From: Chloroflexota bacterium
GTDB lineage: Bacteria; Chloroflexota; Dehalococcoidia; UBA6926; JACQUM01
Direction of reading: 5' to 3'
Length of the DNA: 7,250 nt
NCBI GenBank assembly: GCA_016210295.1
Contig: JACQUM010000127.1
Location: 1 to 7,250, forward strand
Shown: positions 1 to 6,798 of the stretch, piece by piece
Layout of the letters: the number at the start of each line of letters is the position of its first letter
Position numbering within the stretch: position 1 is the stretch's first letter
The notes under the pieces: generated by a model
Told to the model about the DNA's origin: nothing
Databases searched by the model: none
Seen by the model: only the letters and a program-made list of their open reading frames with translations
Translations under genes and position numbers: made by a program

Positions 1-1
1 C

Positions 2-850
2 ATCGACCTCCGCCGGGAGACCGTCCTCACTCTGGAAGAGATGGGGATCAACGTGGAGTACAGTCACCACGAGGTGGCCCCCGGCCAGGAGGAGATCGTC
101 CTGCGCTACACCGACGCCCTGACCATGGCCGATAACTGCATGACCCACCGGCTGGTGGTGAAGCAGGTAGCGGCCTCTCATGGGGTCCACGCCACCTTCA
201 TGCCCAAGCCCATTTTTGGCGTGAACGGCAGCGGCATGCACACTCATATGTCCCTGTTCCAGGGGGCGCGGAACGCCTTCTATGACGAAAGGGACTCGGC
301 TCACCTCTCGGCCCTGGCGCGGTGCTTCATCGCCGGACTGCTCCGCCATGCCCGCGAGATCACGGCCGTGACCAATCAATGGGTCAACTCCTACAAGCGG
401 TTGGTACCGGGCTACGAGGCCCCTGTCTACCTCTCCTGGGCCATGAGGAACCGGTCGGACCTGATCCGTATCCCGGCCCACGACCCGCGCCGCAAGGAGG
501 CTACTCGCATCGAGTACCGGGCCCCCGACCCCGCCTGCAACCCGTACCTCGCCTTTTCGGTCATGGTGGCGGCGGGGTTGGAGGGCACCGAGAAAGAGTA
601 CCCGTGTCCGCCGCCTGTCGAGGAGAACGTCTACGAGATGACGCCCGAGGAGCGGGAGAAGCGGGGCATTGGGACGTTGCCCGGAGACCTCTATGAGGCG
701 GTCCAAGAGGCGGAGAAGAGTCCCCTTGTGCGACAAGCTCTCGGCGAGCACGTTTTCCAGAGCTTTATCAAGAACAAGAAGATCGAGTGGGAGGAGTACC
801 GCGCCCAGGTCACCGACTACGAGACGCGGCAGTACCTCCCCAAGCTCTAG
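2..850 (+). CDS. glnA: Glutamine synthetase type I, GSI-alpha-like (C-terminal 282 residues; 5' end outside window)
   Basis: This cytoplasmic enzyme joins ammonia to glutamate using ATP, giving glutamine. The reading frame is open from position 2, so the gene begins upstream; roughly 160 residues, including the N-terminal beta-grasp domain, are missing compared with a usual GSI of about 444 residues. The catalytic domain is clear. SHHEVAPGQEE carries metal-binding glutamates. NGSGMHTHMS carries the metal/ATP-site histidine. NSYKRLVPGYEAP holds the flap glutamate. NRSDLIRIP and EYRAPDPACNPYLAF hold substrate-binding arginines and a metal glutamate. The tail (NVYEMTPEEREKRGIGTLP, then ALGEHVF and KKIEWEEYR) resembles the Bacillus GSI-alpha form and not the adenylylated GSI-beta form (NLYDLPPEE). 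I therefore infer feedback or protein-protein control, not GlnE adenylylation. gltB follows 31 bases later, so the two are probably cotranscribed. Family assignment is firm; the alpha subclass is likely. Confidence 0.96.
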   Translation: MDLRRETVLTLEEMGINVEYSHHEVAPGQEEIVLRYTDALTMADNCMTHRLVVKQVAASHGVHATFMPKPIFGVNGSGMHTHMSLFQGARNAFYDERDSAHLSALARCFIAGLLRHAREITAVTNQWVNSYKRLVPGYEAPVYLSWAMRNRSDLIRIPAHDPRRKEATRIEYRAPDPACNPYLAFSVMVAAGLEGTEKEYPCPPPVEENVYEMTPEEREKRGIGTLPGDLYEAVQEAEKSPLVRQALGEHVFQSFIKNKKIEWEEYRAQVTDYETRQYLPKL

Positions 851-876
851 TCCACCAGGCCCGTAGAGCGCTCCAC

Positions 877-893
877 GAGGAATGGCAGCGGTG
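877..893 (+). promoter_or_regulatory. gltB ribosome binding site favouring the GTG start at 891
   Basis: GAGGA lies at 877-881. It directly abuts ATG 882 but sits nine bases before the in-frame GTG at 891. Usual Shine-Dalgarno spacing (about 5-10 bases) favours GTG 891. That start would shorten the protein to 1520 aa, with 24 residues before the catalytic cysteine. ATG is the stronger start codon, so the choice stays open. Confidence 0.45.
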
Positions 894-3800
894 AAGGATT
901 TGTTGCACCAGGACGGGTTGGGGAACGCCCCCCTCTACCGTCCCACCGATGAGAGGGCTGCCTGTGGCACGGGGTTCGTCACGCGTGTCTCCGGCGTGCC
1001 CAGCCATGACATCGTGGAGAAGGCGGTCCAAGCCGTCATCAATCTGACGCATCGGGGTGCGGTCTCCGCCGACGGCCGGACCGGAGACGGCGCGGGCATC
1101 CTGACTCAGATACCTCGCAAACTCTTCGCCCGGGAGGCGGCCAGGCTGGGGTCCCCCAGGGTGGCTGCTGCGAACATCGCGGTGGCCATGGTCTTCCTGC
1201 CTGGTAAGGACACCGAGGGCAGAGGGTATGCTCTGCAGGCCGTGGAGCAAGGCATCGCCGCTCAGGGTTTGACGCTCTTGGGATGGCGGCGCGTCCCGGT
1301 GGACGAATCGGCTTTGGGGGACAAGGCTCTCTCCACGCAGCCGGACATTCGCCAGGCGCTGGTCGTACGCCCGGAGGGTCTCTCCGACACTGACTATGCC
1401 CGGGCGATCTATCTCGCTCGCCGTCGCGCGGAGAAGGCTGTTGCCGAGCGGAGGATCGATGGCTTCTACATTCCCTCCTTCTCGCACAAGACCATCGTTT
1501 ACAAGGGCCTGTTTGTGGCCCCTCAGCTTCCACGCTACTACCGGGACCTTCAGGACCCCGACTACGAGACGGCCTTGGCTGTCTTCCACCAGCGCTACTC
1601 CACCAATACCTTCCCCAACTGGTTCTTGGCCCAGCCTTTCCGTTTCCTGGGGCACAATGGGGAAATCAACACCCTCCAGGGGAACCGGAACTGGCTCAAG
1701 GCCAGGGAGGCGGGGTTACACTCCCCGGTCTGGGACCGGAAAGAGGCCGCCTTGCTTCCACCGATCACGGACAGCACGGTGTCCGACTCGGCCAGCCTCG
1801 ACCACGTCTTGGATTTGCTCGTCCATTCGGGCAGGGACGCGCTTCACGCGATGATGATGCTCATCCCGGAGGCGTGGGAGAACATGCCCAACATGGAGCC
1901 CTCCTGGCGGGCCTTCTATGAGTACCACGCCGCTCTCATGGAGCCCTGGGACGGCCCTGCCGCCATCGCCTTCTCCGACGGCACCGTTGTCGCGGCCACT
2001 CTGGACAGGAACGGGCTGCGGCCGGCGCGCTACCACGTCACCGGAGACGGCCTGGTGGTCATGGCCTCGGAGGTGGGCGTGCTGGAGGATATTCCAGAGG
2101 ACCAGATCGTGGAGAAGGGGCGCCTGGGCCCAGGCCAGATGATCGCGGTGGACGTCGCCGAGAAGAGGCTCCTCCGCAACCAGGAGATCAAGGACCGCGT
2201 CGCGCATCGGCAGCCGTACGAGGAGTGGCTTTCTCGGCACATGGCTCGCCTGGACGCCGCCTCCTTCGAGCCCAATGGGAGAGGCGCCTTGGACGGTGAG
2301 CCAGCCCTCATCCAGAAACAACGCGCCTTCGGCTACACCGCCGAAGAGCCGCTCATGGTCCTGAAACCCATGGTCTTAGAGGGAAAGGACGCCACCTTCT
2401 CCATGGGGGACGACACTCCCTTGGCTGTCTTTTCCCAGATACGCCCTCCCCTGTACAACTACTTCAAGCAGAAGTTCGCCCAGGTAACCAATCCCCCCAT
2501 CGACCCCCTCCGTGAGCAGATCGTCATGTCTCTCAACACCTACTTGGGGGCTCGGGGGAGCTTCATCGAGGAGAAGGAGGAGTCGGCGCGGCTCCTGGCC
2601 TTGATGGAGCCCATTCTCTTTGACTACGAGCTTGAGGCCCTCCGCCACGTGGACCGCCCTCACTTCCGCCTGGCGACGCTGCCCGCGGTGTTCCCGGTTT
2701 CCGCCGGCCCGGCAGGTCTCCGTGAGGCCCTGGAAGACCTCTGCCGGCAGGCGGAGTCCGCCATTGACGACGGCTACTCTATTCTCGTTCTGAGCGACCG
2801 TCCGGTGGACGCTGCCCACGCGCCCATTCCCATGCTCCTTGCAGTCGGTGGGGTCCATCACAATCTGATCCGGCGCGGGAAGCGCATGCGCGCCAGCCTG
2901 GTGCTGGAGACGGGAGACCCACGGGAGCTCCACCACTTCGCGGCGCTGATCGGCTACGGGGCCAGCGCTATCAACCCCTACCTTGCCCTGGACACCATCC
3001 GCGAGCTGTTCGAGAAGGGCGAATTGAAAGAGGTGGACGACGAGCAGTACGCCCTGCGGAAGGCCCGGGCCACCATCTCCAAGGGTGTCTTGAAGGTCAT
3101 GTCCAAGATGGGCATCAGCACCATGACCAGCTACCACGGGGCGCAGATTTTCGAGGCCATCGGCCTCAGCCGGGAGGTCATCGACCGCTGCTTCGCGGAG
3201 ACTCCCTCGCAGGTGGGGGGCATCGGGTTCGAGCAGATTGCCGAAGACGCCCTGGCTCGCCACGCCAAGGCCTTCTCGGAGCCGGTGACGCCCAAGTCTC
3301 GTTTGGATGACGTCGGTTTCATCCGCTACCGCAAGGTGGGTGAATACCACGCAAACAACCCCATCGCCGTCCGGGCGCTCCATGGGGCGGTGCGCAGCGG
3401 CAACTACGCGGACTACAAGATTTACGCCGATATGGTGAACAGCCGCCCGCCCACTGCTCTACGCGATGTCCTGCGCTTCAAGAGGCTGCGCGCTCCGATT
3501 CCGATAGGCGAGGTGGAGCCGATCGAGTCCATCTGGAAGCGCTTCGCCACTGGCGCCATGTCTTTGGGCGCCCTGGGCCCGGAGGCCCACGAGACCCTGG
3601 CCATGGCGATGAACTTCATCGGGGGGATCTCCGATACGGGAGAGGGCGGCGAGGACCCGCGGCGGTACCGTAACCTCTTCAACGGTTACAGTGCCAACTC
3701 GCGGGGCAAGCAGGTGGCCTCCGGCCGCTTCGGCGTCACACCGGAGTACCTGGCCATGGCAGAGGACCTGGAGATCAAGATGGCCCAGGGCTCCAAGCCG

Positions 3801-5453
3801 GGCGAGGGTGGCCAGCTCCCCGGCCACAAGGTCGTGGAATACGTGGCTTACATCCGGCACACGCAGCCCGGGATCACCCTCATCTCGCCCGCACCCCACC
3901 ACGACATCTACTCCATCGAGGACCTGGCCCAGCTCATCTACGACCTCAAGGTGGCTAACCCGCGGGCCCACGTCACCGTCAAGCTCGTCGCTGAGGCGGG
4001 AGTCGGGACCATCGCCGCCGGGGTGGCCAAGGGCTACGCGGATAAGGTCCACATCAGCGGACACGATGGGGGGACGGGGGCGAGCCCCCTCTCCTCCATC
4101 AAGAACGCCGGCGTTCCGTGGGAGCTGGGCGTGGCGGAGACGCAGCAGGTCCTGGTCATGAACGACTTGCGGGGCCGCGTGAAGATTCGCACCGACGGGG
4201 GCTTCCACACCGGCCGGGACGTGATTGTTGCCGCCATGCTAGGGGCCGACAACTACGGCTTCGGCACCATCTCTCTCATCGCCATGGGGTGCGAGATGGC
4301 CCGCCAGTGTCACCTCAACTCCTGCCCCGTGGGGATCGCTACGCAGAGGGAAGACCTTCGCGCCAAGTTCAACGGCAGCGTGGAGACCCTCGTTCACTAC
4401 TTCACCTTCGTCGCCACCGAGGTCCGCGAGGTCCTGGCCAACCTGGGCTATCGCTCCTTGGAGGAGGTCATTGGCCATCCCGAGTACCTGGAGCCCAAGG
4501 AGATGCCGGAGGAGTCGCGCGCCCGTTTCGTCGATCCGCGGCCTCTCCTCATTGCCCCTGACCCGACCTTTACGCGCTCCATTCGGGGCATGCAGGAACG
4601 CAACGATCGCCCCGGCGCTCCTTTCGACGACCGCGTCCTGGAGGACGGTGTTCGGGATGCTGTCGAGACGGCTACACCTATCCATCGCACCTACTCCATC
4701 CGCAACACCGATCGAACGGTGGGGGCCCGGGTCTCCGGCGCCATCGCCTATAAGTACGGGGACAAGGGCTTGCCGGAAGGGACCGTCCAGCTGGACTTCA
4801 AGGGGACGGCCGGCCAGTCCTTCGGGGCCTTCCTGGTGAACGGGGTGCGCCTCACTCTCACTGGCGAGGCCAACGACTACGTGGGGAAGGGGATGGGCGG
4901 CGGAGAGCTGGTGCTCCGGCCACATCCTGAGGCCGCCTTCGTCTCTCATGAGAACTGCATCATGGGGAATACCTGCCTCTACGGGGCGACAGGAGGCCGC
5001 TTCTTCGCGGCGGGCCGCGCCGGCGAGCGCTTCGCCGTCCGCAACAGCGGCTGCCAGGCGGTCGTGGAGGGGGTGGGTGATCACGGCTGCGAGTACATGA
5101 CCAACGGGATGGTCGTCATCCTGGGCGAGGTGGGCCGCAACTTCGGCGCCGGGATGAGCGGCGGCGTCGCTTTCGTGTTGGACGAGAAGAAGCAACTGCC
5201 GAGGCTCTACAACGCGGAGCTCCTCTCGCTGGACCCCCTGACCGACCCGGACGACGAGGCCCATGTCCTGGAGCTGATCCGCCGGCACACGGAGCTCACG
5301 GGGAGCAAGCGCGGCGGCGATGTCCTGGCCCGCTGGGACCACTACAGGCCCCTCTTCGTCAAGGCCATTCCCAGCCAGTTGAAGAACAAAGGAATGTCCC
5401 TGGCGGACGTCCTCAAGAAGGTGGAGGGCGCCGCCGTCGTTGCCACGCGCTAG
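882..5453 (+). CDS. gltB: Glutamate synthase (GOGAT) large/alpha subunit, NAD(P)H type by loop structure
   Basis: GltB moves the glutamine amide nitrogen to 2-oxoglutarate, yielding two glutamates. At 1523 aa it is full length for the family. The class II (Ntn) amidotransferase domain begins at catalytic Cys28 (AACGTGF), so a propeptide of about 27 residues should be removed. Its substrate-binding motifs follow: HQRYSTNTFPNW (from 236) and GHNGEINT (257-264). The central domain covers about 480-770. The FMN-binding synthase domain covers about 870-1200, with GEGGED (920-925), KPGEGGQLPG and GHDGGTGASPLSS. The 3Fe-4S ligands are Cys1137, Cys1143 and Cys1148 (C-x5-C-x4-C). A GXGXG beta-helix domain runs from about 1280 to the end. 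Only about 13 residues separate GGEDPRRY from KQVASGRFG, so the long insertion of ferredoxin-dependent enzymes is absent. The NAD(P)H type needs a GltD partner, and none lies downstream. ATG 882 follows its GAGG by one base; GTG 891 is a better-spaced alternative start. Confidence 0.97.
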   Translation: MAAVKDLLHQDGLGNAPLYRPTDERAACGTGFVTRVSGVPSHDIVEKAVQAVINLTHRGAVSADGRTGDGAGILTQIPRKLFAREAARLGSPRVAAANIAVAMVFLPGKDTEGRGYALQAVEQGIAAQGLTLLGWRRVPVDESALGDKALSTQPDIRQALVVRPEGLSDTDYARAIYLARRRAEKAVAERRIDGFYIPSFSHKTIVYKGLFVAPQLPRYYRDLQDPDYETALAVFHQRYSTNTFPNWFLAQPFRFLGHNGEINTLQGNRNWLKAREAGLHSPVWDRKEAALLPPITDSTVSDSASLDHVLDLLVHSGRDALHAMMMLIPEAWENMPNMEPSWRAFYEYHAALMEPWDGPAAIAFSDGTVVAATLDRNGLRPARYHVTGDGLVVMASEVGVLEDIPEDQIVEKGRLGPGQMIAVDVAEKRLLRNQEIKDRVAHRQPYEEWLSRHMARLDAASFEPNGRGALDGEPALIQKQRAFGYTAEEPLMVLKPMVLEGKDATFSMGDDTPLAVFSQIRPPLYNYFKQKFAQVTNPPIDPLREQIVMSLNTYLGARGSFIEEKEESARLLALMEPILFDYELEALRHVDRPHFRLATLPAVFPVSAGPAGLREALEDLCRQAESAIDDGYSILVLSDRPVDAAHAPIPMLLAVGGVHHNLIRRGKRMRASLVLETGDPRELHHFAALIGYGASAINPYLALDTIRELFEKGELKEVDDEQYALRKARATISKGVLKVMSKMGISTMTSYHGAQIFEAIGLSREVIDRCFAETPSQVGGIGFEQIAEDALARHAKAFSEPVTPKSRLDDVGFIRYRKVGEYHANNPIAVRALHGAVRSGNYADYKIYADMVNSRPPTALRDVLRFKRLRAPIPIGEVEPIESIWKRFATGAMSLGALGPEAHETLAMAMNFIGGISDTGEGGEDPRRYRNLFNGYSANSRGKQVASGRFGVTPEYLAMAEDLEIKMAQGSKPGEGGQLPGHKVVEYVAYIRHTQPGITLISPAPHHDIYSIEDLAQLIYDLKVANPRAHVTVKLVAEAGVGTIAAGVAKGYADKVHISGHDGGTGASPLSSIKNAGVPWELGVAETQQVLVMNDLRGRVKIRTDGGFHTGRDVIVAAMLGADNYGFGTISLIAMGCEMARQCHLNSCPVGIATQREDLRAKFNGSVETLVHYFTFVATEVREVLANLGYRSLEEVIGHPEYLEPKEMPEESRARFVDPRPLLIAPDPTFTRSIRGMQERNDRPGAPFDDRVLEDGVRDAVETATPIHRTYSIRNTDRTVGARVSGAIAYKYGDKGLPEGTVQLDFKGTAGQSFGAFLVNGVRLTLTGEANDYVGKGMGGGELVLRPHPEAAFVSHENCIMGNTCLYGATGGRFFAAGRAGERFAVRNSGCQAVVEGVGDHGCEYMTNGMVVILGEVGRNFGAGMSGGVAFVLDEKKQLPRLYNAELLSLDPLTDPDDEAHVLELIRRHTELTGSKRGGDVLARWDHYRPLFVKAIPSQLKNKGMSLADVLKKVEGAAVVATR

Positions 5454-5467
5454 CAGCGTCGTCCTGC

Positions 5468-5511
5468 CTCCGCCCCTCCCCGAGAGTGCTCGGGCGGGGC
5501 GGAGTCTTTTT
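5468..5511 (+). terminator. Intrinsic terminator after the glnA-gltB unit
   Basis: The left arm at 5468-5484 pairs with the right arm at 5489-5504. Nine base pairs (CTCCGCCCC with GGGGCGGAG) are followed by a small internal loop (TC opposite C) and six more pairs (CCCGAG with CTCGGG), closed by the loop AGTG. A TCTTTTT run (5505-5511) follows directly, and a second T-run lies at 5519-5523. The hairpin starts 15 bases after the gltB stop codon. This is a strong, nearly all-GC terminator that should separate the nitrogen genes from the iron permease. Confidence 0.9.
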
Positions 5512-5527
5512 GGGGGCCTTTTTCTCC

Positions 5528-5546
5528 TTAGGTGAGGGTTGACAGT
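5528..5546 (+). promoter_or_regulatory. Possible DtxR/IdeR-type iron-repressor half-site over the -35
   Basis: TTAGGTGAGG (5528-5537) matches nine of ten bases in the left half of the IdeR/DtxR consensus TTAGGTTAGGCTAACCTAA. The right half matches poorly, giving about 11 of 19 overall. It overlaps the TTGACA element and precedes an iron-uptake gene, where such a repressor would make sense. A one-sided match of this length can occur by chance, and the presence of a DtxR-family regulator in this genome is unknown. Confidence 0.25.
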
Positions 5547-5566
5547 CCGGTGAAATTGTATAGGCT
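5539..5566 (+). promoter_or_regulatory. Candidate sigma-70 promoter for the iron permease
   Basis: A perfect -35 consensus TTGACA lies at 5539-5544. The best -10 at usable spacing is TAGGCT at 5561-5566 (16-base spacer), which keeps the key first, second and last bases of TATAAT. TATAGG at 5559-5564 would leave only 14 bases. The site lies after the gltB terminator in a stretch distinctly richer in A+T than the coding DNA. It would give a leader of roughly 115-120 bases before the permease start. Confidence 0.5.
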
Positions 5567-5629
5567 TAATTGTAGACTTAGTGCTGATATTGCCCGGAGA
5601 TTAGTAGGGACGAAGGGTTTTTTGGTGAG

Positions 5630-5644
5630 GACGCACTAGTCGTC
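5630..5644 (+). repeat. Near-palindrome in the permease leader
   Basis: GACG-C-ACTAGTCGTC reads as a perfect 14-base palindrome (GACGACT/AGTCGTC) if the single C at 5634 is removed. It sits about 50 bases before the permease start. It could be an operator for a dimeric regulator, a small RNA hairpin, or chance. No second copy was noticed in the window. Confidence 0.3.
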
Positions 5645-5678
5645 AGGTAGTTTGCCCCATGCCTCCCGGTGGGAGCGA

Positions 5679-5694
5679 AAGGAGCAGAATCGTG
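5679..5694 (+). promoter_or_regulatory. Strong ribosome binding site fixing the permease GTG start
   Basis: AAGGAG (5679-5684) lies seven bases before GTG 5692, which is ideal spacing. The upstream in-frame ATG at 5659 has no recognisable Shine-Dalgarno sequence and would add eleven polar residues (PPGGSERSR and on) before the first membrane segment. A short hairpin, CTCCC-GGT-GGGAG (5663-5675), lies just upstream. CTCC in its left arm could alternatively pair with GGAG of the ribosome site. Confidence 0.8.
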
Positions 5695-6522
5695 GCGCAA
5701 TCTTTGTTGATAACCCTCCGAGAAGGGCTGGAGGCGGCGCTGATCGTGGGGATCGTCCTGGCGGTTCTGGTGCAACTTGGGCGGCGCGACCTCCAACGGC
5801 CCGTGTGGCTAGGGGTCGGCCTGGGAGTCGCCGCGAGCCTGGGGGTGGGCGGAGTCCTCTTCGGCGTGGGTTTCGCCCTGGAGGGCGCCGCTGAGGAGGC
5901 CTTCGAAGGTCTGGCTATGCTCGTCGCCGCCGGGGTCCTGACCTGGATGATCGTGTGGATGAAGGGCCGGGCCCGTTTCCTCAGGAAGGAGATCGAGGCG
6001 CAGGTGCGGCAGACCATTGCGGGAGGCTCTGCTCTGGCTCTGACTGGCCTCGCCTTTTTCGCCGTGGGGCGGGAGGGATTGGAGACGGCCCTCTTCCTGT
6101 TCGCCGCGGTCAAGACCAGCACCGCCCTTGAGACCTTGACGGGTGGGCTGGCGGGCCTGGCTCTCGCCGTCGCCCTGGGGGTCGTCATCTATCAGGGGAG
6201 CAGAGCCCTGAACCTCCGGGCCTTTTTCACGGTGACCGGCCTCTTGTTGATCCTCTTCGCCGCGGGGCTGTTCGCCCGTGGCATCCACGAGTTCCAGGAG
6301 CTGGGCCTGGTCCCCTCCATCATCGCCCCGGTCTGGGACACCAACGGGGTGTTGAACGAAAAGGAGGGCGTGGGGGCCTTGCTGAAGGGCCTCCTTGGAT
6401 ACAACGGCAACCCGTCGCTGGTCGAGGTTATCGGCTACACGGCCTACCTTGTCGTCGGCCTGGCCTACTTTTACTCCTGGGTCTCGCTCCAAAGGCTCCT
6501 GAGGCGGGGCGCGGCGGCTTAG
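5692..6522 (+). CDS. efeU: FTR1/EfeU-family high-affinity iron permease
   Basis: This is an inner-membrane protein of about 276 aa, the usual size for bacterial FTR1/EfeU permeases. Two copies of the family hallmark REGLE, at residues 10-14 (REGLEAALIVG) and 127-131 (REGLETALFLF), lie inside membrane segments; in this family they are the proposed iron-binding sites. About seven hydrophobic segments are visible, near 5-28, 38-61, 72-90, 113-139, 151-173, 180-198 and 244-266. HEFQELG follows the sixth, a conserved type of motif in the family. Well-studied members take up iron after Fe(II) oxidation by a partner (Fet3 in yeast, EfeO/EfeB in bacteria). No such partner lies before or after this gene. 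It stands alone between the gltB terminator and the nadE promoter. GTG 5692 is chosen over ATG 5659 for its Shine-Dalgarno sequence and because homologues begin just before the first REGLE. The family call is firm; exact substrate and symbol are inferred. Confidence 0.92.
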   Translation: MAQSLLITLREGLEAALIVGIVLAVLVQLGRRDLQRPVWLGVGLGVAASLGVGGVLFGVGFALEGAAEEAFEGLAMLVAAGVLTWMIVWMKGRARFLRKEIEAQVRQTIAGGSALALTGLAFFAVGREGLETALFLFAAVKTSTALETLTGGLAGLALAVALGVVIYQGSRALNLRAFFTVTGLLLILFAAGLFARGIHEFQELGLVPSIIAPVWDTNGVLNEKEGVGALLKGLLGYNGNPSLVEVIGYTAYLVVGLAYFYSWVSLQRLLRRGAAA

Positions 6523-6568
6523 CGGGGCAGGAAACTCACCCCCAAACCTGTTGTCGGCGCGTTCTTCA

Positions 6569-6600
6569 AGGTAGCCGTTCGGCTGTGCTCAGGGCAACCT
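6569..6600 (+). other. Weak hairpin downstream of the permease
   Basis: AGGTAGCC (6569-6576) can pair with GGCAACCT (6593-6600), apart from one A-A mismatch. A competing small hairpin, AGCCG-TT-CGGCT, lies at 6573-6584. No T-run follows, so it is not a convincing intrinsic terminator; it may only protect the transcript end. The rest of 6523-6757 is pyrimidine-rich, and I see no gene, tRNA or repeat in it. Confidence 0.25.
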
Positions 6601-6757
6601 CTTGGGGTTTCGCTCTGCTGCACTCCCCTTATTCAGCATCCTGCTCGGTCTCCTTCGAAGGTTCACTCTCGGTGCCGATGTCTCTTTGCGCTTCGTCTCC
6701 TATTCTGTCCGCGGAGAGTTCACGAGTCGCGCTCCTTACCTAGCTCCATCTCTCGGA

Positions 6758-6766
6758 TGCTATACT
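6758..6766 (+). promoter_or_regulatory. Extended -10 promoter for nadE
   Basis: TGCTATACT contains an extended -10 (TGn) joined to TATACT, five of six matches to TATAAT. The best -35 is only a weak TTACCT at 6736-6741 with a 19-base spacer, but extended -10 promoters can work without one. Transcription would start near 6773, giving a short leader of about 20-25 bases before the GTG start. Confidence 0.6.
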
Positions 6767-6785
6767 GAGGCAAACGGGAGGGGAG

Positions 6786-6798
6786 AAGGAGAGGCGTG
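6786..6798 (+). promoter_or_regulatory. nadE ribosome binding site and GTG start
   Basis: AAGGAG (6786-6791) lies four bases before GTG 6796, within a longer purine-rich run. The next in-frame GTG (6811) is about 19 bases from this site. It would remove residues before the first conserved strand (VALAQVNPTVG), so 6796 is preferred. Confidence 0.7.

Noticed and set aside
810..5342. Long open frames on the minus strand opposite gltB (for example 810-1655, 2376-3383, 3459-4208, 4239-5342)
   Set aside because: They lie entirely or almost entirely opposite a conserved gene with well-known motifs. Long antisense frames are expected in GC-rich codon use, and their translations show no recognisable domain.
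5611..5623. T-run at 5618-5623 as a terminator in the permease leader
   Set aside because: No GC-rich hairpin precedes it, so it lacks the structure of an intrinsic terminator or attenuator.
5659..5691. ATG 5659 as the start of the permease
   Set aside because: There is no Shine-Dalgarno sequence, the added N-terminus is polar, and GTG 5692 has AAGGAG at ideal spacing.
5643..6492. Minus-strand open frames opposite the iron permease
   Set aside because: The proteins are low-complexity, rich in Arg, Ala, Pro and Thr or in Gln, Glu and Gly. That is typical of the complement of a hydrophobic membrane protein gene; the + strand frame explains the region.
6523..6795. tRNA, small RNA or CRISPR content in the spacer
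   Set aside because: No cloverleaf, no conserved T-loop in proper context and no repeated units were found on either strand by eye. GGTTCACTC near 6660 lacks the matching arms.
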